The notes under the pieces: generated by a model
Told to the model about the DNA's origin: nothing
Database searches by the model: none
The model's input: only the letters and a program-made list of their open reading frames with translations
Virus record (IMG/VR): IMGVR_UViG_3300030430_005296
Span: 1,226-59,136 of that record
Strand: one strand, 5' to 3'
From: a virus
Length of the DNA: 57,911 nucleotides
Position numbers and translations under genes: made by a program
Shown here: positions 21,401 through 29,000 of the stretch, piece after piece
How positions within the stretch are numbered: the stretch's first letter is position 1
How the letters are laid out: the number at the start of each line of letters is the position of its first letter

Positions 21401-21975
21401 AGCCAAAATTCAACGGTGTTTCCTTTTGTTCCATCAATTAAAAGGTTGTTTTCTTGATTATTACTTAAATCATAAACGTTTGCATCTTTACGATAAACTA
21501 CTTCGTCAGTAACTTGATTATAATAAAGCTTATCACCAGTTCCAGCATGTGGACCGCCTTTTACTAAAATATATTCATTAGAAACTGGTGGGTAGAAATT
21601 GCCGGCTTCACCAGATGTTGCTGCCGAAACAAGAAAATTTGCATAACCAGTTGATCTTGGATATCCATTTTCAAAAATATAAAGATCAACAAGAGAAGAG
21701 GATAATTCCCAAAGAACTTTTTCTTTTAGAGATCCATCATAAGGGTAAGAGTCATGAATTCTAGTAATTGCATCTTCATAGTATTTTTCAGCTAAACCAA
21801 AACGCGCAAAATTAGCCGGGTCTTCAAATCCTTCAGTGGCTACAAATCTTGCGTTTCTTTTGTTAATTGCTTTAGCGTAGTCAAAAGATTCAATCTCTTG
21901 TTTAAAATCGTTTTTTGATAATGGTTCTGCTGATTTTAAATTTTTTTGTTCTTTAAATAAATCTTTTAAGGACAT
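12439..21975 (-). CDS. Giant 3178-residue virion protein with LamG-like domains
   Basis: A single uninterrupted frame of 3178 codons. Residues about 30-120 contain a conserved-looking helical N-terminal region (AEKYYEDAITRIHDSYPYDG, then FENGYPRSTGYANF). Residues about 186-500 form a concanavalin-like LamG domain: NTVEFWLKK at the start, then DGNWHHYAVRM, FDLFVDGK, and GAIDEFRYWKRW at the end. A foreign-looking domain is inserted inside it (residues about 245-372). A second LamG-like stretch is suggested near residues 830-1090. Residues 700-740 hold YIYKSKGTEKSIRNLLRCFG, a motif that occurs in phage tail proteins. The remaining about 2000 residues are beta-rich with no catalytic signature. 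Glycan binding by the LamG domains would fit a role in host contact. It is probably a tail-fibre, collar or baseplate-periphery protein. Confidence 0.65.
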   Translation of the reverse strand: MSLKDLFKEQKNLKSAEPLSKNDFKQEIESFDYAKAINKRNARFVATEGFEDPANFARFGLAEKYYEDAITRIHDSYPYDGSLKEKVLWELSSSLVDLYIFENGYPRSTGYANFLVSAATSGEAGNFYPPVSNEYILVKGGPHAGTGDKLYYNQVTDEVVYRKDANVYDLSNNQENNLLIDGTKGNTVEFWLKKDAYVNGQEYFEFVLDTHVTGTNYSGTPDPNYGRLAVALATTGTFGNTNVKATATLEVIDAGGILDGETFVLTNFDGIATTYRFNAGVAFGSQPGGTAGGTVQLGFGGAGGGAAGKINIAAAIVDSIAATTDAGFTAVSDGVSKVTVTQAKPGAAGNKFNSHNVTEFEVSEFTGGTNGKPIFLSYASGSNNINTYIGATTLTTASIADGNWHHYAVRMKTTGSNTVFDLFVDGKHNDETSVATTIGYVPGAIVATLGSQASQFWDGSDNRGARGWSPLSGAIDEFRYWKRWRTSKQIQTRWFDQVGGGTNTDLSNTDLGVYFKFNEGITQTASVDSVVLDYSGRVSNGSWTGYSSLYSRETGSAILESSASTIEFKDPIIYDFHPDVSTFRTNMKLSGSIHDDGNVNCLKTFIPAWMLEDNETNQDDLKSNDLLNLLQIIAAYFDEAANLLKKLPQLSHSKYYKGDTSPPSFNKKGLESLGLTTPDIFIDSNLLERFEDRDDTIKFEKSLQEVKNIIYQNIYNNLSYIYKSKGTEKSIRNLLRCFGIGDNVLKINLYANEAVHKLEDNLKLISTAKNYINFNEKKANGISNDKANVFQYKIDDNATSFISGTQFTDGTFEGAGLSFTLESNVLLPNRVPQGEYSTVLDRYENQIANFYPIHQTSSLFGMHTARETENDLEWAADDFANFQVLTIKEDKFSSNAQFKLTGTADSFLAALPTLTSPFFNNAYNDQLWTISVTVEPTKIETINLVDGTSDSDYMVRFYGVNHIADYKANEFLLTGTITNDAGRKFMSRRKRVFVGAHRTDFTASVLQFADSKINSCKAWFASIPTGTIDKHNLKLGSFGAENPTQNSFLYQDSINTTFVPESQTLALLWNFSTVTASNASGQFNVEDESSGSANDNRYGWFSGLVSRRHTASGSFFIPSSKTVVDSIERTTYQSQVPEVMLDSNLTRILSQDDEFFDRNTRPTTYHLSIEKNLFQDISEEMLNMFGSVVWFNNMIGAPVNMYRGEYKELKRAADLFFEKVGNDYDFDKYVEYFKFIDYAVSRYLVKLIPASMLAHEDGISTIIENFVLGDRNKFRHKLPIIKQITIEPESNTPIAFNAMMVAPPAPGFSDNIQYADLDAPVSNPNSYKHMQAPINDKQKTNAAYWNQRSERANPVISSGDTAVDANRQTLLDVINNNTNTKPPLLRNISTSQNYEADGNVFVNRRYGRVYSVRGINKQDVHGGAVSYENKKVGFWDSIRKRPTQSTPGEGALISIEPPDSNLEGFKDIDDNLNLNRGKRKFKFSTAIFIDGADKPSDVFKGDMVFPFSLYSSSLENNPAMTKARLFNSRMAIENIHHDSYGPYNEVPMQGPFTEKYVGGRAYRHVMSNFTPDNNPPDSSNERLEGWVISASADSLDLLNVSPHIPKSVYFREEYAKRPVNIKNIKQLTSSADTNDQFTDAFGVTKIGNYSQDYEIVMTNERSLNNRYLIKSEGDIASTSAGSTFVSGVIDFPIPRRDLTGSNKHVIVNRFSAPGDPATMAEGMLDVAAAEYSVYNALPFRNLSVRNPLQELYSDHTNQFGYFSDQFTVSSYELAGRTYPGGSSSVLLENYSGTGSFHKVNRNGRPSVTFSGSTSYADNSYKTVVKYDNWHVQHAIPQTDAQYAWITASLVSGYTGSALFDYESKGLDKGDFASSDLVFASASEVGLAYEGLAIFGYVGGQAIGSNGIEVPTDFVGLNSTTVDKISSNTNTLGETFFYNSNLDYAYQGGLRHPADLSTPQALPVLNIPSKLNGILSHRGGPAGGSNWKLYKKDYHPIVRHQKEHNQIGYLKLNSATSDPTITNFTEPPITSKYKPLKFTFKDQSGSLVNVLVGLGNLRNHFTDHTAESELSPEYSFKHLDNALPTDYTRHTMKLLTYDPYCAMKNYLDSKNLRPATEVTYAETIYPKALYTYLSGTRKRLNFRNDFWRENRDNRNTNSLVNSMGETIETSSIWKLDAHIGFTENTNNIPYSGGMTQKDGVGELQNCYSLFHYGTASNIAPGVNYNRRIKLIHQKRTEVQSRAGSSAFSDARENIDVTIMPSFSGLSVSPTPARFSASVGDTQWQASSSDNYRPFYDTYDEYAEEGFRNLKDGTILPEFRISEKMNEYVNANRQINYNNYNPNGFFTAFLNENGSSNLKIETGLLSLTGGAAFNTTEEFLNRYAFSDFYDYFKLVEEDYEDKTIKNDPSALMATAGTVEGTIHKLSCEAILKFLPYNGFYPAERATQLGTLFSESIASTTTLEGSEANFRTLVQPFFAPGILFNSIKSGIAVDYPIFDSAFESTNDIVWGHSIAGSFNKRLSFNELIEPQVNKIIDAEVDPDLALQSTASYNFTSNPKHTFAMSNFLAETMNLFIGKQSSEQSMIVQAGETVQDHAVVIPRSGTYSFDLHLVNSKNIVNYSDFGIAQFSMQTAPLSSSNPAGIVKLTSSLQVNNPSITMYDRGITGFNIDPFLYGSSFGPPVTAGQFGMREDNAVTSGTGFKGLGVSGSSFDPFTPPYYNGFSTVRVSLDINPVNYAGGAITREEIFASASYRYDRLTTLLYPVSSSEKSTFIAAAASAFETASLEPNFKHRMQVSASLFLGDENPHQVIYEREAKINPDLRSSDVETRQIVAFKPRWECPVLDFTNVDPTKSYVSGNVAKGMWHQYGEIPSSGDGIFMRLEPGTNAGNLDMLQLLNISPNQTSKIGKISSGNNNSPAKVAATFSKLTKKEFAEAIIAIPFKYNKTLEETELYPINKSQADLIKDNLYRDNSSRFDALSSFNIRTFDQIQQDLSPTNNDPNPLLSTSKELYNLMLLMRKYVIPPHLDFLHNDNIDPFVMFMIEYSINLSSKDLQNIWQNVEPTFSRKALRVNSESNIHLMPTTNEMFNSRSIYFKETLFDPEVTRWAVFKVKKRGAANYNSIVGKIVHNHHEYIRKDLKGKTDDFLYSYNWPHDFFSLIELAKINSITTFNPIYSKEKDE
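20860..21243 (-). other. GC-rich domain inserted into the LamG domain (copy 1)
   Basis: Codons for about residues 245-372 of the 3178-residue protein. The pattern is ETFVLTNFDG....TYRF, a Gly-rich loop, AAAIVDSIAA...GFTA, VTVTQAKPGAAGNKF, and EFTGG. A matching pattern is present in the neighbouring 617-residue protein (23021-23392). The unit interrupts a LamG fold that resumes afterwards. By hand count, bases 20941-21180 are about 52% G+C, against roughly 30% in the flanks. Both facts point to a modular domain that moved in from elsewhere. Boundaries are approximate. Confidence 0.65.
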
Positions 21976-21976
21976 A

Positions 21977-23830
21977 TTATTCTACTCTAAACCTAAATTT
22001 TTCTGGTTGCTGAACGTAGCTACCATTAATCAAGTAAGCAAAATCTAACTCGTAAACAGTATCTGTGTCGAATAAATCCATTTCTAAATCAAAATAGCTA
22101 CCACTGACATCATAAGACAATCGAGTGTGGTTTAGGGAACCAGTCCCAAAAGGAATAACTTCTAGATTATCACTTACTCTTGTAAAACGATAGTAAGCAT
22201 TATCAACTATGCTTGTTTCTATCTTGTTATTCGCTACTGTATAAATAGTTGGAGACCAATCTTTTTGACGAGTATACAATCTAAATCTCACTCTTTCGTT
22301 GCGACTGTATGCAGAACGTAAGTTTGTGACTTTAGAGACATATTTTTGATCAAAGTTGTAATTTTGACTGTTAAACGTTTTAACGGTTATTGCTGAACCG
22401 GTGTGAAATATCTTATCAGGATTTCCACCATCATGCCAAACGTCAAAAATAGTTGTTATGCTGGATGAGGGATAAGCAAACGAGCAAGAATAAATTCCTG
22501 TTTCAACGAAGCCGCCAGTAATATTTAAATCTCCACCTGCTACTACTCCACCTCCTGCGGGTAGTTCTAGTTTGTTTCCAACCGGTCCAGTAGATCCGCT
22601 GTATATACTAACAAAAATATTTCCATTACCAATCGAAGGTATATTTTTTAATTCACCTCGTGCAACGTTGTAAAGATAAAGATTCATTAGATTATCAGAA
22701 GCAGGAACGAGAGAAGAACTTAAAAAGAAATCACCACGATTATCTTTTTTACTGTCGTCCCAACGAGCCTCGATAATAGGTCTTTTGTGAAAAAATTGTG
22801 ATCCTCGCGCAAAAAACATTTTAGTGTAAAAAGACTGCTCTTGGGTTTCATCAGACCCTGTTAAACGAACACCAAAGCCAAAATTGTCTAATCCGCCTCC
22901 TGCTTTGCCCATGATCCAACCTTCTACCACTTGACTCACATCTATTTCTAAATCTTCGAATCCTGTATTAAACGATTGCGTAAAGCTATGTTGTTCATTA
23001 TCGACATAACTGCCTCCTTCAACATTACTACCACCAGTAAAATTATTAACAACAAAGGCGCCCATGCCTGAGTCTTGTGCGTTCGTTTTATTACCTACAG
23101 TACCTGGGGTATTCTGCGTGACGAGGACATTATTGCCTGTTTTTGATGCGGTAAAACCAATATTTGTGCCGGCATTAATTCGTGCAATAATTTGATCTGC
23201 GGTGGCTCCTGCATCGCCACCAGCCATACCATCGATACCAATGTTGACAGTGGTACCAGGGGTATAAGCTGTAGTATTTGCCGACACATCCACACCTGTC
23301 ACAAACCCATATGTTGTTGAGGTGTCGGCTGCATCTGTCAATGTAAATGTCCCTGCAGTCAGCAACTCTTTCACCACGGTTTCAATTGATGCAGTAGCAC
23401 GACCTGTAATATCTGCCCATGCGACTCCGCTAGAAGCAGAAATATAATTTGACGCATCTAAATCCGAATATTCTTCCATGTCTAGACCAAGACCTTCATT
23501 CCAGGATTGAGATATTGGCTGAACCAATAGGGTATAATTTTTTGGTGTAGTCTGGCTATGCTCTGCATCATACATCTTTAAAAAGAAATTTACGCTGCCG
23601 GATGCAGGTATAACCCCGCTAGTTCTATCTGCATTTATCGCATCTGTATCAAATTCAATTAAGATCCTAGATAATTCAGAGGAAGAGGTGGTTGCCTGGG
23701 CATATATACTGAAGACTTCAAGAATGTCTGATTGACCCATATTGCTGCTATCGCCGCGTGTTTGCAAATTAGATTTAAATGCATTTGTTATTGTGTTATC
23801 TTTTCTAGCGTAGTATCTTTTAATTGCCAT
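21977..23830 (-). CDS. Virion beta-sandwich protein (DNRLRE-like) with an inserted domain
   Basis: A 617-residue protein. Residues 50-145 and 275-355 together look like a jelly-roll of the DNRLRE type: an ILIEFDTD strand, NFFLKMYDAE, a W-containing SWNEGLGLDM loop, then EIDVSQVVEGWIMG and FGFGVRL. Between the two halves, residues about 147-270 hold a domain also found in the giant neighbour. The C-terminal 250 residues are a series of beta-strand segments ending in EKFRFRVE. The start overlaps the stop of the gp6-like gene by one base, and the giant gene begins one base after its stop. It is presumably a structural part of the baseplate or fibre complex. The DNRLRE call is by motif impression only. 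Confidence 0.55.
   Translation of the reverse strand: MAIKRYYARKDNTITNAFKSNLQTRGDSSNMGQSDILEVFSIYAQATTSSSELSRILIEFDTDAINADRTSGVIPASGSVNFFLKMYDAEHSQTTPKNYTLLVQPISQSWNEGLGLDMEEYSDLDASNYISASSGVAWADITGRATASIETVVKELLTAGTFTLTDAADTSTTYGFVTGVDVSANTTAYTPGTTVNIGIDGMAGGDAGATADQIIARINAGTNIGFTASKTGNNVLVTQNTPGTVGNKTNAQDSGMGAFVVNNFTGGSNVEGGSYVDNEQHSFTQSFNTGFEDLEIDVSQVVEGWIMGKAGGGLDNFGFGVRLTGSDETQEQSFYTKMFFARGSQFFHKRPIIEARWDDSKKDNRGDFFLSSSLVPASDNLMNLYLYNVARGELKNIPSIGNGNIFVSIYSGSTGPVGNKLELPAGGGVVAGGDLNITGGFVETGIYSCSFAYPSSSITTIFDVWHDGGNPDKIFHTGSAITVKTFNSQNYNFDQKYVSKVTNLRSAYSRNERVRFRLYTRQKDWSPTIYTVANNKIETSIVDNAYYRFTRVSDNLEVIPFGTGSLNHTRLSYDVSGSYFDLEMDLFDTDTVYELDFAYLINGSYVQQPEKFRFRVE
23021..23392 (-). other. Domain inserted into the beta-sandwich protein (copy 2)
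   Basis: Codons for about residues 147-270 of the 617-residue protein. The segment follows the same order of motifs as copy 1: GTFTLTDAAD..TTYGF, VNIGIDGMAGGDAG, ADQIIARINA...GFTASK, VLVTQNTPGTVGNK, and NFTGG. The hosting fold (ASSGVAWADIT before, VDNEQHSF after) appears to continue across it. Bases 23041-23280 are about 45% G+C by hand count, against about 32% nearby. The two copies are clearly diverged at protein level, so they are not a recent duplication of each other. Confidence 0.6.
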
Positions 23831-25626
23831 TAGATTACTTCTCCAGTAATATCAGATGATAAAAATTTAATTTCGAATATTGCATCTTTTGGTGCAATTA
23901 AATACCTACCATCATCAGAAATTAAATCATTATAAGCAACGTCATAATTAGAATAATTACTTCCAAGTCTCTGTGTCACTGTAACAAGTTTAGTATCAAC
24001 GACCGAGGGTATATTATTCAACACCTTATAAACATCAGTAATTTTAAATGGTTCTCCAATATCATAAGTATAACCTGAATAGTAATTTGATAAAGTTGCT
24101 ATGCACTCGTTTACAACATCAAATTTATTTACATTTGCATAAGAAACAACTGAAAATTCTACTTGTAAATTTATAATTCTTGCGTCTAAAATATCGATTG
24201 TATCTCCAATCATTTTATATTGATTTATCCAACTTCTTAAATTTTGTTTTACAATGTCGTTTGTTTCTGCTAGCAATCCCAAAGAATCAGTGGAAATAAC
24301 ATATAAGTTTAAGTTTTTTCCACTAAAACTTGTCTCGTCTTTTAACAACTTTGCTTTCTTTACTTGTCCAAAATTTGAAGGCATGTTATAGCAAAGAGAG
24401 ACATAATCTTCAGCAGTTACCGCTCTGTTCTGTGCGGCATACGCACCTTGTGTTCTTAATTTTATTTCTTTCGTTGTAATATCGCTAACTTCGCCGCTTA
24501 TTATTTTTTCATTTGTTAGCTCTAGGCTATTCGCGACTGATGCAACGCTTTGCTGTAACAAGGCAGTTTCATTAAAAAATGTAAAATTAGGCGAAACAAC
24601 ATTACTTAAGCTTCCAACCGAAGCGTTAACTGTTGCTTGTGTGTTTCTTCTATAAACAACAGTTAATAAAGTATTGGAGGGTACAACTCCTAATTTTGTT
24701 GTTTTAGTAAAAACGGCTGGGTCAATTGATTTTTCAGTAATGTGATTTTTGCCAAAAATATCTAGAGACATACTTGTCGGATCTAAAACTTTTTCTTCAT
24801 TATCTTCTGTTCCAAATCCAAATTGGAGTGTGGCTCCAGCAGAAGAGAATTCAGTTGTAAATCTTCTAGGAACTGATATTGGCTTATAAATGTTTTTTGC
24901 ATATTGTTTTGAATCACTAGTATTTAAAACTGGGACATAAACAACATCTTGAGTTAAATAATCAACTTCATAATAGTTGTTTCCATTTGAATCTATTACT
25001 GAAAGTATTTCTGTGATGTTTTGATCATCTACAAATAAAGATAAAAACTTTTCATAATTTTCTACATTAAAAGTTTTAAAACTCACTTCACCAGAAATAA
25101 CTATTCCCTTTGCTTTCAATGCAAATCTCTCTGGAGCGGTGCCGTTTGGTGTGGTTGAACCAACTAATATAGCGTCTTGAGTTTCTGAAAAATCCACATC
25201 TTCAACTAAAGTAAATAATTGATTGGCTGTTGTAGAAAAAGTAGACCCCTTTTTCAAAACAGGCGCATAACTGTAATCTGGTGAAGTTAAGCCGGGTAGA
25301 CTTGGGATTGTTACAAAAAAACTTGCTTCGCCAAAAGAAGAAGCGTTTGGTCTAAATTTGTAACCAAACTGCTTTGAGATTTTTAAAATATTTTTAAACT
25401 CTAAAGCTGTTTCTAGATAACTTTCATTTGCTTGAAAGTCGGTATAAAATGAGATAATATCACCAACATAAGCCACCATATCCAACATAAGGGAGCCAAA
25501 GGAAGCTTCATTGAAATCTCTAAATGTTTCGGGATAGTATTTTTGCGCGTAATTTGTTAATTCTTGCTTAATTGAAGCAAAATCTCTTGCGGTGTAATTA
25601 ATTATTGGTTTTACCACTTTAGGCAT
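23830..25626 (-). CDS. Baseplate wedge protein, gp6/gpJ-like
   Basis: A 598-residue protein starting with PIINYTARDFASIKQEL and continuing with DFNEASFGSLMLDMVAYVGD and FYTDFQANESYLETA. These are the hallmarks of the T4 gp6 / P2 gpJ baseplate family: a Y.a.DF..i...L entry, then a D....p...ll...a...d...y......E..l..A segment. In T4, gp6 dimers form the inner ring of the baseplate wedges. It directly follows the gp25 homologue (12-base gap), the usual gene order in contractile-tail systems. The start has an AAGGAAAA ribosome-binding site. A middle region (residues about 150-420) is the expected variable beta domain. Confidence 0.85.
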   Translation of the reverse strand: MPKVVKPIINYTARDFASIKQELTNYAQKYYPETFRDFNEASFGSLMLDMVAYVGDIISFYTDFQANESYLETALEFKNILKISKQFGYKFRPNASSFGEASFFVTIPSLPGLTSPDYSYAPVLKKGSTFSTTANQLFTLVEDVDFSETQDAILVGSTTPNGTAPERFALKAKGIVISGEVSFKTFNVENYEKFLSLFVDDQNITEILSVIDSNGNNYYEVDYLTQDVVYVPVLNTSDSKQYAKNIYKPISVPRRFTTEFSSAGATLQFGFGTEDNEEKVLDPTSMSLDIFGKNHITEKSIDPAVFTKTTKLGVVPSNTLLTVVYRRNTQATVNASVGSLSNVVSPNFTFFNETALLQQSVASVANSLELTNEKIISGEVSDITTKEIKLRTQGAYAAQNRAVTAEDYVSLCYNMPSNFGQVKKAKLLKDETSFSGKNLNLYVISTDSLGLLAETNDIVKQNLRSWINQYKMIGDTIDILDARIINLQVEFSVVSYANVNKFDVVNECIATLSNYYSGYTYDIGEPFKITDVYKVLNNIPSVVDTKLVTVTQRLGSNYSNYDVAYNDLISDDGRYLIAPKDAIFEIKFLSSDITGEVI

Positions 25627-25638
25627 TAGCTTTTTTCC

Positions 25639-26016
25639 TTATAACACTGGTTTAATTATTTCAAACAAATCTGAAAAATTTATCGAGGGAACAGAATAAA
25701 ACAACCTAACTCCAATAATCATTTCATTATTAGTAGAAAATTCAATGCTGTTTATCTCAATAAATGGCAAATATTCAGAAAATTGTTCTCTTATTCTTCT
25801 AGATATTCTATTTTGATTTTCAAAAGAATCAATTTCAAATAAAAAATTTCTTATTCCAACACCAAAATCAGATATCATGACTCTCTCGCCTGGAGAAGTC
25901 AGCATGATATTTTTAACATTTTGCTTTATATTATCATTTAACGTCTTAGTTAAAGAATAAAAGCCATCTTTGTCATCTCTCTGTAATGGTAAAACTGCTG
26001 AAAATCCGTATGCCAT
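25639..26016 (-). CDS. Baseplate wedge protein, gpW/gp25 family
   Basis: A 125-residue protein with the classic gp25/gpW core: LTSPGERVM at about residues 39-47, followed by FGVGIRNFLFE at 51-61, and paired strands near the C-terminus (EINSIEFS, GVRLFYSV). Length equals that of the family. gp25 contributes to the sheath-initiating inner baseplate in T4-like, P2-like and type VI systems. It precedes the gp6-like gene as in those systems. The upstream 51-base gap contains an SD-like AGAGGAAAG, so the start is well supported. Confidence 0.9.
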   Translation of the reverse strand: MAYGFSAVLPLQRDDKDGFYSLTKTLNDNIKQNVKNIMLTSPGERVMISDFGVGIRNFLFEIDSFENQNRISRRIREQFSEYLPFIEINSIEFSTNNEMIIGVRLFYSVPSINFSDLFEIIKPVL

Positions 26017-26067
26017 TCGCTTTCCTCTATTTGTAGTAAATAGATAATTACAATTATTTTAAACCTT

Positions 26068-29000
26068 TTAATCCTGCTCTTTGGATGCTAGGCTATCTTT
26101 ATAGGTCTCAAGAAATTCAGTGAAGAATTCTCCAGCCTCTAAAAGAGAATCCTCACAAACACCAGCAGGTATATCAGTCGGTGCTTTATCTAGTTTTTCA
26201 GGAGGCTCTTCTATCTTTTGTTCTTCTAACAACTTCGCAGCAATTCCAAACGGAGTAAGAGGTCCAGGTGCAAACCATGGTGTACGCCATGTTGGATCAA
26301 CTGAACTTGCAAGAGATCCAAAGAAAAACTTAACCAATCCCAATCCCACCGAAGCGATACCTCTTGCAAATGCATCTGGACCTAAACCTGAACCGCCAGA
26401 ATTAGATTCTGATGTATGTTGGTAATCACCATTTGCAGATGCCACTGCAGCTAAAACTGTTTCAAAAGAGTCAGCTATAGCTGGAATAAATGCTTCTTTA
26501 ACCTCTGGATAATGAGCATTTGACAGTATTCTATGTATAATTGCAATAATTGTAGTTTGTTCTTTTATAAACAAGCTTTTAAGAATTCTATCAAACATTT
26601 GTTTGTCTTTTTCGTCTTTTAACATTGCAGAAAATAAATCATAAATATTTACAGAGGGGTTTCCATCAAAAACATCTTTTTCTATTATTTGTGAAACACC
26701 GCCAGAAATGCCACCTTTTATAGCTCCATATGTGATTGTTGCAGTGCCTCCCGACTCCACGAACTTTGTGAGCCAGTTCGTAACCGTCTTGCGGTCTTTA
26801 TTGCGCATCTGAGCTTTAGTCAAGACACCGGTATACAGACCGTATTCTTCGTACTTCGGGCTCCCGGTTATGATTTTATAATTAGTCCTGCCTTGGAGTA
26901 TTATAGCCTCTACAACATATCCAAGGTCCGGAGCTTCATCGAAGGGTATTTCGTTACCCTCTTCATCTAATGTAAACAGTTTAGGTGCAATAGTTGGACC
27001 AATTGGTCTTCTTTCACCCCCGTAACCAAAAAAATAACCAGATTCAAATTCTGCGCCTACAAAAGCTTTGTTTAGCTCCGAAGCACGGGAATCTTCGGCA
27101 CCTTGGCTAAGTAGAAAAAACCATCCCCAATCAAAAGCCGGGTTAATTGCGATATATGGATCTATACTTTCTCCATTTATTGATTCGAATGTCATCTTTT
27201 TTTTATCAAAAAATTGAACCAATGGAGAAGACGCAGCATCTGCACCTTTCAAAATATTAGCAAACAAGTATCTAAAGTCAGTTGAGTTTAACTCTCTTAT
27301 ATAAAATTTAGGAGCTGATTCAAGAACTGCCTCGCCAGTTTGCACATCTGATGCACTAAAGCCAAATGATTCTAGACTGTCTGGAGTCAAAGCATCTAAT
27401 ATTTTATTTTTCTGATTTTCATTTTCTTCTATTCCATAAATAGCTTTAGTTATCTCTTGTAAAGTATAAGCTTTTCCTTGTATATTCCACCAATAAGTTG
27501 AATAATAAGAGTCTTTTCTTACTGTAGCTTTTAAACCTTGAGTTGTAGAAGAAAAAGTTTTTAATCTATTATAAAAACTTATACAATCTGATCGCAAAAC
27601 CTGTGTTGGGAATAAAATAGAATTTACATTTTTTAAGTCATTAGTTAACTTAACATTATAAAAATTATCATCTAGAAAATAACTTTCTTTATCTACATTA
27701 ACAAAAAAATCAAACCAAGTTAGATAATCTGGTATCTGCTCTTTTAATTCAAATATAGGCGCAGAAAATAAATTATTTTCATTGTTAATGATTTCTGGTC
27801 CAAATTTTTCTTCTAAAAGTATTTTTTGTAAGAACTGACGTTTGTTTGGCGTTTTGTCCAGCGCAGTAAGCGATTTATTAGCAAAATTACTAGATATTTG
27901 AAGATTACCAGAATCTGGTAGTTTCATTTCAAGTCTTATGCAAGTGTTGACATGAAAAGCATCACTTACTTTTTTCTCATAAAACCAATGAAATAAATTT
28001 TTACCGTCGTGCACTTCATCAACTACAAACTCTTCCATGAATACTCGAAGCAGTTCAAAGTCGTCCTGTCCAACGCCTTTAATTAAATCATAAAACTCAC
28101 TAACTCTTGTTTTATATGTAAATAATGTTTTTAAATAATCAACTTTGCCGAAACCATTTATAAGATTATTTGAAATTTGACTTTTAACCTCTTTATTGAT
28201 TTGATTTTGATCCAAAGACTGGTCGAGCTTTAAACTATAAAATGGAGACGGATATAAAAACTTGCTTAAAATATTTTCAAAATCTCCTAATCTAATTTTT
28301 CCAAATAAAGAAAAGTTAAAATTTTCTTTTAACAATGGTGTTGTGTTTAATGAATTAAACCAATCAACATTTTCTTCGTCTTTAAAAAAATCAGGATCAA
28401 AATTCATTGCATAAGTTTTAGAAAATAAATCGAATTTTCCTCCTCTGATGTTGTAATATTTAACCCAGAGCGGCTGCAGATGTTGTTCGTATGGTTGAAT
28501 ATTATTCAAATATTTTTCATCTAAACTATCAATAAAATTAGTTATTTGAGGGAATAGTACGAACAATTTTGTTTCATATAGAAGCATCTTTAATTTTGTT
28601 CTATATTTTAATCCCTTATTGCTTCCAGAAATTTCTACACCGGACACGTTCACAATATATGGTTCAATGTATTTTTCTAACAGTTCTATAAATTGATCGA
28701 ATAGCATTTTGTATCCACCTTCAATCAAAAATGTTTCCTCATTTAAAAAATTTGTATTTGGTTTTAATTCAATATATTTATCTAGAATTAAGCCTTTAAC
28801 ATTTTGATGCGTAATTTTATTTGGATCAGTAGATACCTGTTCTGTAAAGTCTTCAAAGTTTAAATAACCAACTCCAGGCTCCTCTGCATTTTTTAAAAAA
28901 ACTGGAATGTTTTCTTCAACTTCTACAGTAACCATGTTTGTAACCCCAGTCTCTTCATCTTCAATCTTTTTAAAGAAATAAGTGTCTCCATTAAATAACA

